Below, one piece after another: positions 4,794 through 10,415 of a stretch of 10,415 nt of DNA (position 1 is its first letter; every line of letters begins with the position of its first letter). The stretch is from the NCBI GenBank assembly GCA_018399865.1, contig JAGYNL010000050.1, positions 1 through 10,415 of the forward strand, given 5' to 3'. Both the position numbers and the translations under genes were made by a program. The DNA comes from Candidatus Bipolaricaulota bacterium (GTDB taxonomy: Bacteria; Bipolaricaulota; Bipolaricaulia; UBA7950; UBA9294). The notes under the pieces were generated by a model, which was not told the DNA's origin, did not search any database, and saw only the letters and a list, made by a program, of their open reading frames with translations.

Positions 4794-7259
4794 TCAGGCA
4801 GTTTTCTCTTCGCCAAGGGCCTCATTGTCCTCTTTGTTTTCTTGGCCGCTTTCCTTCTCGGCTTCGCTTTCTTCTTCCTTTAGGGTAATGCGGATCTCTT
4901 CCAATCGTTCTGCCACACGGCCGAAAACAGTTTCTTTGGGAAATGTCCCGTCTTCCTGTTTTTCTCCGGCAGGGATGCCCGTTAGAATCTCGATTCCTTG
5001 TTCGGCGGTTTCTACGGGATAGATATGGAAGTTATCCTGACTGACAACATCTACTACCTCTTCAGAAAGCATAAGATTATCGACGTTTTGCTGAGGGATG
5101 ATTACGCCTTGTTCACCGGTTAAGCCTTTAGCCTTACAAATCTTGAAAAAACCTTCAATCTTCTCGTTAACGCCACCAATTGGCTGTATCTGCCCTTTCT
5201 GGTTCACTGATCCAGTGATAGCGATGCCCTGCTTGATAGGCAGATTTGCAAGGCTGGAAAGGAGCGCGTATAACTCGGTACTTGAGGCGCTGTCTCCGTC
5301 TATCATTGAGTAGGTTTGCTCGAAGGCAAGGCTTGCTGATAGGCTGAGCGGTTTCTTGCTGGCAAACTTCTCCCCAATAAAGCCCTTGAGGATCATTATA
5401 CCTTTTGTGTGGGTGTGCCCACCTAGCTCAGCCTCACGTTCTATGTCAACGATACCACCTTTCCCGGTATGTACTGTTGCTGTTATCCTGGATGGCTTTC
5501 CGAACATGTAATCGCCCAATTGAAGTACAGCTAGACCGTTCACCTGGCCGATACTCTCACCCTCTGTATCCACTAACAGGTGGCCACGAGCCATCATCTC
5601 CTGGATTTTGTCTTCCAGAAGGTTAAGACGATTATCCCTTTTGTGCAGCGCCATAAGCACATGTTCTGCTGTGACATGATCAGAGTTCTGCTGACGTGCC
5701 CAGTAGGATGCTTCCTTTACTATAGAAATGAGGTTCCCAAACTGACAGGATAGCTTCTTCTGATCTCCCGCTAGCTCAGAGGAGTATTCTACTACCTTGG
5801 CTACGCCGGTAGAATCGAAGGGGACCATAGCCGGCTCCTCGTCACACCTAGCGCGCAAGAACCTGGCCATTTCTTGTTCATGTTCCGGTGTACGATCCAT
5901 CTCAGTATCAAATTCACTTTTCACAGAGAAGAGCTTTGGAAAGTCTTCATCATAGTAGTGAAGTAGTTCATATATCTGTGGGTTGCCTATGATGACAATC
6001 TTCATCCGGAACGGTACTGGTTCTGGCTTCAAGCCCTCATTAGTGCCGTAGCCAAGCATCTGAAGTGGATCTTCAATTCTTATCTCCCTTCGCTTGATTG
6101 CGATCTTGAGTCCATCCCAAGAGAGACCAACACGAAAGAGATTGTTCGCGTTCAGGACTAGATAACCACCGTTTGCCCGATGGAGGGATCCGGGCTTGAT
6201 CATAGTGAAGTCGGTAGTTGCTACGCCCATTTGAACACGGCGCTCAATGGAGCCGAAGAGGTTGGTATATGTGGCGTTTTGTTCCACAATTACCGGCGCC
6301 CCCTCGGTCTTTGAGTTATCTACAAGCACGTTGATCTGGTAACGCTTGAACGGGTCACTATGAGCTCCTGGTAATGGGATGACGGTTTTGCTGGCATCCC
6401 TTCCTCCATTCCTGAAACTTTCTAGGTTCTGCACAATGTCGTGCTTTGTGTCATCTAGGAAAGCGACTACTCGATCCAGGGAGCCATAACGCTCCTTGAG
6501 CTGATTAAAGCGAGGCTCGATGTTAAACAAAACCGCGTCTTTTGCTAGTTTCTTGATCTCCTCTTCTCGCTCCTCTTCTATCCGTGCCACCTCCTGAAGA
6601 TGGTCTTGGATGATGGACTGTAGCTTTCCCTGCCTTTCACGTATCTTGGCCCGCTCTTCGTCGGAAAGTGAGGCGTATTCTTCCTGGCTAAGGGGTTCTC
6701 CCTTTTCCTGCAAGGGTAAGGTATTTATTCCAATTGGAGTTCTCTGAATGGCAAATCCTAATTCACGTGCCTTTGCCTCCATCTCGTCTGAGAGGGCTGA
6801 ACGTTTTTCGGTGAAACGCTCATTGATACGCTTGCTTCCCGCCTTGAAATCGTCTGATTCAAATAGCTTAGGAATCTCCGCCTTAAGGCGGTCTATCAAG
6901 TGAGCCATATCATCCCGTAGTTGCGCTCCCTTTCCAGCGGCAAGCTCTAAGCAGTTTGGCTTATAGGGATTCTCAAAATTATGTACGTAACATAAATCAG
7001 GTGGGGTTGGTTCATTCTTACTGGCGTGGCTGAGGAAGTATTCTACAGCTGACATCTTCCCGGTTCCTGTTCCGCCAGCAACGTAGATATTGTAACGATT
7101 CTTTCGGTCTTTTATTCCTAAACCGAGTTTCAGCGCTTCAATAGCACGGTCCTGCCCTATGATGCGGTCCAATGGCTCAACTTCTGCAGTTGTGCGGAAA
7201 TTGAAAGATTGTGGGTCGCACATGCGACGTAATTGATCTTTGGTTAATTTTTTGGCCAT
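4794..7259 (-). CDS. LonB-like ATP-dependent protease (AAA_32/Lon_C family)
   Basis: This 821-residue protein belongs to the soluble Lon-like family COG1067. A short N-terminal segment leads to the AAA+ core, with Walker A as GGTGTGKMS (62-70). A charged coiled-coil insertion spans about 140-245. The second part of the ATPase module holds LHRANGGYLVLNANNLF (359-375) and IVIIGN (421-426). The C-terminal Lon protease domain (about 565-765) has the Ser-Lys dyad: Ser657 in GDSASS and Lys700 in IGGVNEK. The last 50 residues are a highly acidic, probably disordered tail. Lon-family enzymes unfold and degrade damaged or regulatory proteins in the cytoplasm. Two ATPase positions look non-standard: Met after the Walker A Lys, and Asn370 where an acidic Walker B residue is expected. 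The ATG has a GGAGG 8 nt upstream. The PKD lipoprotein follows in the same unit. Confidence 0.92.
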   Translation of the reverse strand: MAKKLTKDQLRRMCDPQSFNFRTTAEVEPLDRIIGQDRAIEALKLGLGIKDRKNRYNIYVAGGTGTGKMSAVEYFLSHASKNEPTPPDLCYVHNFENPYKPNCLELAAGKGAQLRDDMAHLIDRLKAEIPKLFESDDFKAGSKRINERFTEKRSALSDEMEAKARELGFAIQRTPIGINTLPLQEKGEPLSQEEYASLSDEERAKIRERQGKLQSIIQDHLQEVARIEEEREEEIKKLAKDAVLFNIEPRFNQLKERYGSLDRVVAFLDDTKHDIVQNLESFRNGGRDASKTVIPLPGAHSDPFKRYQINVLVDNSKTEGAPVIVEQNATYTNLFGSIERRVQMGVATTDFTMIKPGSLHRANGGYLVLNANNLFRVGLSWDGLKIAIKRREIRIEDPLQMLGYGTNEGLKPEPVPFRMKIVIIGNPQIYELLHYYDEDFPKLFSVKSEFDTEMDRTPEHEQEMARFLRARCDEEPAMVPFDSTGVAKVVEYSSELAGDQKKLSCQFGNLISIVKEASYWARQQNSDHVTAEHVLMALHKRDNRLNLLEDKIQEMMARGHLLVDTEGESIGQVNGLAVLQLGDYMFGKPSRITATVHTGKGGIVDIEREAELGGHTHTKGIMILKGFIGEKFASKKPLSLSASLAFEQTYSMIDGDSASSTELYALLSSLANLPIKQGIAITGSVNQKGQIQPIGGVNEKIEGFFKICKAKGLTGEQGVIIPQQNVDNLMLSEEVVDVVSQDNFHIYPVETAEQGIEILTGIPAGEKQEDGTFPKETVFGRVAERLEEIRITLKEEESEAEKESGQENKEDNEALGEEKTA

Positions 7260-7281
7260 TTAACATTCCTCCGGGTAGAAT
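7252..7281 (+). promoter_or_regulatory. Possible promoter of the PLD gene
   Basis: TTGGCC (7252-7257) and TAGAAT (7276-7281) are 18 bp apart, with 4 and 5 consensus positions. The -10 overlaps the divergent lon -10 within one palindrome. Transcription would start near 7288, only a few bases before the ATG, giving a leaderless or nearly leaderless mRNA. This fits the absence of any SD for this gene. Confidence 0.4.
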
Positions 7282-7309
7282 TCTAGCGCAGATGCTAATG
7301 ACAATACAA
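7280..7309 (-). promoter_or_regulatory. Possible promoter of the lon-like gene
   Basis: On the minus strand, TTGTAT (7309-7304) and TAGAAT (7285-7280) are 18 bp apart, with 3 and 5 consensus positions. The start near 7273 would leave a leader of about 14 nt beginning at the SD. The -10 is half of the palindrome TAGAATTCTA at 7276-7285. Confidence 0.4.
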
Positions 7310-8386
7310 CGTAGAAACCGCGCTTGGATGGTTATCATCGCTGCTGGCTTGGCGGCAATGGCCTCACTAGTAGCTTGGGCTGATACAAGTATTCTCCCAC
7401 TGATCGGTACGCCAGGATCTTGCACATACTGCGAGTATTTGGAAGATGCGCTTAGTTCTGCGGATCACTCCATTGACATCCTTCTTTCCAATGCTGAACT
7501 GGGCGAGAATGGCATCTGGGATGAAATCATTGATGCTTATGAGCGTGGGGTGATTGTTCGTGTTCTTCTGGATGAGAGTGATTGGGCGCAATCAATTACT
7601 GATAAGAACCGGCCAGCCATAGAATTCCTAAGCTCTTGTGGAATTGACGCGCGCTTCGACGATCCATCAGTAACCTCTCATGCAAAGCTCGTGGTTATTG
7701 ACCAAATGCTTGTGATTCTTGGTTCTAGTAATTGGAATGCTCGCTCTTTTCACGAGCATGAGCAAGCAGATGTATTGGTCAAGGATAGCAGGGTAGGGAA
7801 AGTGTTTGCTTCCTACTTTGATCGTTTATGGAGAGGCAAACTCTTTCCTGGGGCTGTCAAGCTGGCCATTGATGGTGTCTCATACAATGGTCCGTTGATT
7901 GTTCCCCTCCCGGAGACTGAGGATACGGAGAATTATCCAGCTGTGCTTCTTAAGCTTATTGCACAGGCTAGAGAGTCAATTCACGTGGTTATGTATAGAA
8001 TTTCCTATTACCCCCAATATCAAGATAGCGTCACCAATGAAATCCTGAATGCTCTGATTGGGGCATCCTCACGCGGGCTGGACGTACGGGTACTGATGGA
8101 TGATTGTGCGTACTACGAATCCGATGCGCAGGCGAATCTGCAGGCTGCTCGTTACCTATCTGACCGTGGGGTTAATGTGCGCATGGATGATCCTACGGTT
8201 ACTACCCACGCTAAACTAGTAATAATCGATGAGCTAACAACGATTATTGGTTCGACAAATTGGAACTACTATTCGCTGGCGAAGAACAATGAAACCGATA
8301 TTGCTTTCATCGAGTGTCCGGCGGTTGCAAAGCCATATGAAGCTTTCTTTCAAACCCTTTGGAATAAAGGGCGCAAACACCGATAA
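7292..8386 (+). CDS. Exported phospholipase D-family protein with two HKD motifs
   Basis: This protein of about 364 residues begins with a basic QRRNR patch and a hydrophobic stretch ending AWA, a signal peptide probably cleaved near residue 30. Two PLD-type halves follow, each with a complete HxK(x)4D motif: H130/K132/D137 in SHAKLVVID, and H306/K308/D313 in THAKLVIID. Each is followed by GSSNWN (144-149) or GSTNWN (320-325). The two halves form one active site that attacks phosphodiester bonds through a His intermediate. Substrates in this family range from phospholipids and cardiolipin to nucleic acids, and the sequence does not decide. A CxxC (44, 47) lies near the mature N-terminus. The ATG at 7292 was chosen because the signal peptide starts there; the ATG at 7298 is equally possible. 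Longer in-frame starts would run into the lon coding region. Confidence 0.88.
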   Translation: MLMTIQRRNRAWMVIIAAGLAAMASLVAWADTSILPLIGTPGSCTYCEYLEDALSSADHSIDILLSNAELGENGIWDEIIDAYERGVIVRVLLDESDWAQSITDKNRPAIEFLSSCGIDARFDDPSVTSHAKLVVIDQMLVILGSSNWNARSFHEHEQADVLVKDSRVGKVFASYFDRLWRGKLFPGAVKLAIDGVSYNGPLIVPLPETEDTENYPAVLLKLIAQARESIHVVMYRISYYPQYQDSVTNEILNALIGASSRGLDVRVLMDDCAYYESDAQANLQAARYLSDRGVNVRMDDPTVTTHAKLVIIDELTTIIGSTNWNYYSLAKNNETDIAFIECPAVAKPYEAFFQTLWNKGRKHR

Positions 8387-8395
8387 AAACACTAG

Positions 8396-8743
8396 CTAGG
8401 GGCTTTGATCATTATCATTGATTGTGTAGCCACACTTTGTGCACTTCCAAGTAATCTTTCCGTTTATCACATTGAACTGCACGGGAAGCATTGTTCCCCC
8501 ACATTTGGGACAGCGAAAAATGGCCAAATCGGCGGGGATGGCCTCGCCATCTGGGCCAGTGGCCACAAGGCTGATAGGTTCTGACATGGACAGGCCTATG
8601 CCTCCGGTTGGGTTTTCTAGGCCGACATTTCCTGTCACAGTCACTGTGATTCCGTCCATGGCTAGGTGGACTACCGTAATCAATATCCCGACAAGGATGG
8701 CGATCACGATTATCGCTGCAGTAACTATTGCGAGCTGCTTCAT
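8396..8743 (-). CDS. Small membrane-anchored zinc-ribbon protein
   Basis: This 115-residue protein has one N-terminal transmembrane segment (about residues 4-27). A short Thr/Val/Gly-rich beta-like linker with a polar centre follows, then a C-terminal zinc ribbon with paired cysteines CPKCGG (78-83) and CTKCGY (101-106), 19 residues apart. No named family is recognised. Its start codon overlaps the nfeD stop codon as ATGA (8740-8743), and the SD-like AAGGG lies in the end of nfeD, so translation is probably coupled and the two proteins may act together. With a Lys near the N-terminus and few charges directly after the helix, topology is uncertain; the ribbon could face either side. The stop lies 9 bp from the convergent PLD gene, and no terminator is visible. 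Confidence 0.75.
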   Translation of the reverse strand: MKQLAIVTAAIIVIAILVGILITVVHLAMDGITVTVTGNVGLENPTGGIGLSMSEPISLVATGPDGEAIPADLAIFRCPKCGGTMLPVQFNVINGKITWKCTKCGYTINDNDQSP

Positions 8744-10062
8744 GATATTTTCCCTTCAGTGCTACAATGGGTGCCGTTTGTCGATGACGATCGACGGACA
8801 AGGAGTCTGCGACCGTCGATTCCCACCACTTTGACCTCTTCTCCAAGAGCGATTCTCCCCTCTAGGGAGCGCGCACTCCAATATTCGCCGCTGATGAAAA
8901 TTTTACCTTCCGGGTTCATAGCGTTCTTGGCAATACCTTGCATGCCAATAAGTGAGTTTATGCCCATGGCGGGGGGCTTACGCTGGATTAGTAGTGCCTT
9001 AGATACAACGAACACAGACAGTGCAGAGACTACTCCTACCACAAGAAATACTGTCACTAATGAAAGACCTATCGCTCCGTCCTCAATGTCAAACAGAGTT
9101 AGCGAGCCTATTAGGAGCGCTACTATGCCTCCTGCTGTTAAGATTCCATCTGTTGGTGTGAACGCGTCCAATACCATCAATGCAATACCGAAGATGATCA
9201 ATAACAATCCTACAATATTCATTGGAAGCATTTGTAGACCCAGAAAAGCAAGAACAAGACAGATACCACCCGCAGCAAGTCCGAAACCTATCCCCGGTTG
9301 GAAGAACTCGTAAACTAGTCCAGCCATACCTAGAATGAACAGAATGTAGACTAAATTTGGGTCAGTGAGATATCCCAGAAGGCGTTCCCGCAGTGTTGGG
9401 CTAATCTCTTCCAGTGTCAAATTAGCTGTACGAATGGTTCTACCATCGGCGAGCACGTAGCCATCAAGTTGTGTGAGCAAGTCGGATAAATCATCACTGA
9501 TTAGGTCAATCACTCCCTGGTCAAGTGCTTCCCTGGCTGTGAGTGAGCTTGACTGGCGTATCGCTTTCTCCGCCCATTCAACGTTACGTCCTCGTTCCTC
9601 TGCCACCGATTTAGCAAACGCCACCGCGTCGTTAGTTGTCTTTGCCATCATTGTCTCATCACTGCCTGTATCGCCTGAAATGAGAGGTACAGGGTGGGCG
9701 GCGCCGATGTTCGTTCCCGGAGCCATGGCGGCTATGTCTGCTGCTAGCGTAATCAGGGTGCCTGCTGAAGCGGCACGAGCACCAGCCGGGGCAACAAAGA
9801 CAACAATTGGCAGCGTAGATGATAGCTCGGCCATCACAATGTCGCGCATAGATTCGCTCAATCCGCCGGGAGTATTGAGGCTTATGACAACAAGTGATGC
9901 TCCCTCATCTTCAGACTGCTTGATAGCGCGGATTATGAAGTCCTTGCTTGCAGGATTTATAGATCCGTTAAGCGTAACGTGCACTACCATCTCACCTGCA
10001 AATGATGCGACGGCAAGGCTCATTACCAACAAGACAGTAACACCAAGCACCAATCCTTTCAT
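8740..10062 (-). CDS. NfeD-family membrane-bound serine protease (ClpP-class, long form)
   Basis: This protein of about 440 residues has the three-part layout of long NfeD proteins (COG1030). A signal peptide is followed by a ClpP-like protease domain (about 24-200). It has an NTPGG motif (63-67), the nucleophile Ser99 in AASAGT, and Lys141 in MAKTTND as the likely general base, as in Pyrococcus PH1510. A block of hydrophobic helices (about 235-357) follows, then an OB-fold NfeD C-terminal domain (about 370-425) that ends in VVGIDGRRLLVRR. Such proteases cleave hydrophobic tails of membrane proteins, notably stomatin-family partners. No stomatin/SPFH gene is adjacent here; the partner in the operon is a zinc-ribbon protein. 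The ATG at 10062 is preferred because a signal peptide (MKGLVLGVTVLL) begins there, although its GAGG is close. Upstream TTG and ATG codons add up to 13 residues. Confidence 0.9.
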   Translation of the reverse strand: MKGLVLGVTVLLVMSLAVASFAGEMVVHVTLNGSINPASKDFIIRAIKQSEDEGASLVVISLNTPGGLSESMRDIVMAELSSTLPIVVFVAPAGARAASAGTLITLAADIAAMAPGTNIGAAHPVPLISGDTGSDETMMAKTTNDAVAFAKSVAEERGRNVEWAEKAIRQSSSLTAREALDQGVIDLISDDLSDLLTQLDGYVLADGRTIRTANLTLEEISPTLRERLLGYLTDPNLVYILFILGMAGLVYEFFQPGIGFGLAAGGICLVLAFLGLQMLPMNIVGLLLIIFGIALMVLDAFTPTDGILTAGGIVALLIGSLTLFDIEDGAIGLSLVTVFLVVGVVSALSVFVVSKALLIQRKPPAMGINSLIGMQGIAKNAMNPEGKIFISGEYWSARSLEGRIALGEEVKVVGIDGRRLLVRRSSSTNGTHCSTEGKIS

Positions 10063-10126
10063 GGCCTCGTGACAGTACATCATGGACAGTGTTTGTTGCA
10101 AGTCTGCAGCAAATACGCTGTTGATT

Positions 10127-10135
10127 TGTTATCAT
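10127..10135 (+). promoter_or_regulatory. Possible extended -10 promoter of the HAD gene
   Basis: TGTTATCAT fits the extended -10 form TGn plus a 5-of-6 match to TATAAT. No clear -35 is visible, which extended -10 promoters can tolerate. It lies on the same bases as the divergent nfeD -10. The start near 10142 would give a 34-nt leader with the SD AAAGGTGA at 10165-10172. Confidence 0.35.
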
Positions 10136-10160
10136 AGGTTGTACAGGATAGTCTAGTCAA
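10131..10160 (-). promoter_or_regulatory. Promoter of nfeD and the zinc-ribbon gene
   Basis: On the minus strand, TTGACT (10160-10155) and TATGAT (10136-10131) are 18 bp apart, each matching 5 of 6 consensus positions. This is the best sigma70-type promoter in the window. The predicted start near 10124 leaves a leader of about 62 nt to the ATG at 10062. Confidence 0.6.
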
Positions 10161-10175
10161 GCAGAAAGGTGATTT

Positions 10176-10415
10176 ATGATTAAAGCGATAGCCTTTGATT
10201 TTGACGGCTTGATACTGGACACAGAGCTGCCAGTGTTTCGTGCTTGGAAGGAAGTATTCGAAACACATGGTCATAGGTTGACGCTTGAGGATTGGGTGGA
10301 TTATATTGGGCGTTCACCCGAGGCGTTTGATCCATGTACAAGCCTGGAAAATCTGTTGAAAAAACCGATTGACTGCGACGCCATTAGAAAAGATCACCAC
10401 TTGCGGGAAGCAAAA
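10176..10415 (+). CDS. HAD-superfamily hydrolase, beta-phosphoglucomutase-like, 5' part
   Basis: The first 80 codons are present and the frame is open to the window end. The N-terminus MIKAIAFDFDGLILDTE carries HAD motif I, with the nucleophile Asp8 and the acid/base Asp10. The DFDGLILDTE form is typical of the subfamily with an alpha-helical cap between motifs I and II, which includes beta-phosphoglucomutase, phosphoglycolate and sugar-phosphate phosphatases. The following residues fit the cap (VFRAWKEVFETHG, YIGRS). The exact substrate cannot be told from this fragment. The ATG has AAAGGTGA 3 nt upstream. The gene is divergent from nfeD across 113 bp. Confidence 0.9.
   Translation, partial: MIKAIAFDFDGLILDTELPVFRAWKEVFETHGHRLTLEDWVDYIGRSPEAFDPCTSLENLLKKPIDCDAIRKDHHLREAK

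Noticed and set aside
7215..7228. GTCGC-ACAT-GCGAC hairpin near the lon start
   Set aside because: It falls in lon codons for RRMCDPQ and has no U-run or placement that suggests a role; probably chance.
8390..8400. CTAGCTAG palindrome between the convergent PLD and zinc-ribbon genes as a bidirectional terminator
   Set aside because: It has no loop and no adjacent U-tract of useful length on either strand.
8415..9313. Overlapping reading frames on both strands across the zinc-ribbon and nfeD genes
   Set aside because: They are out-of-frame shadows; the in-frame products have clear domains and signal or membrane segments.
9473..10072. 199-residue plus-strand frame opposite nfeD
   Set aside because: It is antisense to the conserved protease domain and shows no recognisable features.
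1..10415. CRISPR arrays, IS elements, tRNA genes or attachment sites
   Set aside because: No regularly spaced repeats, transposase motifs, cloverleaf-like sequences or flanking direct repeats were seen.

Overview
The window reads as chromosomal DNA from a bacterium with a two-membrane envelope, at roughly mid-40s to 50% GC by eye. The evidence is the rpoA-rplQ junction, Shine-Dalgarno (SD) sites, sigma70-like promoters, intrinsic terminators, classical signal peptides, a lipobox and a probable outer-membrane beta-barrel. No phage, IS, integron or CRISPR material is visible. Gene directions alternate, so this is a set of short housekeeping and envelope transcription units rather than an island. 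The lineage cannot be fixed from sequence alone. A deep-branching, little-cultured phylum such as Bipolaricaulota/Acetothermia is a loose guess, prompted by an orphan barrel-type protein and an archaeal-type tRNA methylase beside ordinary bacterial genes.

Layout. 1-445: the 3' end of rpoA, then rplQ and its terminator. 472-1434 (-): SDR-type L-threonine 3-dehydrogenase, with a promoter carrying two inverted repeats and about 330 bp of otherwise empty DNA upstream. 1764-3011 (-): an exported beta-rich protein, probably an outer-membrane barrel. 3219-4043 (+): TrmY, the tRNA pseudouridine-54 N1-methyltransferase typical of archaea, carrying a C-terminal DUF2007-like domain, followed by a terminator. 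4155-7259 (-): an operon of a LonB-like AAA_32 protease and a two-PKD-domain lipoprotein. 7292-8386 (+): a secreted phospholipase D-type protein, divergent from lon across only 32 bp. 8396-10062 (-): an NfeD-type membrane serine protease overlapping by ATGA a small membrane-anchored zinc-ribbon protein. 10176-end (+): the start of a HAD phosphatase.

Themes. Three units concern the envelope and protein quality control: the Lon-like protease with its lipoprotein, NfeD with the zinc-ribbon partner, and the exported PLD protein. Two divergent gene pairs (lon/pld and nfeD/HAD) appear to use overlapping, near-symmetric -10 elements. The most unusual protein is the TrmY-DUF2007 fusion; its leader contains four consecutive dyads. 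I see no complete new defence or mobile system here. The best leads are this fusion, the symmetric divergent promoters, and the NfeD/zinc-ribbon pair, which has no stomatin partner in view.
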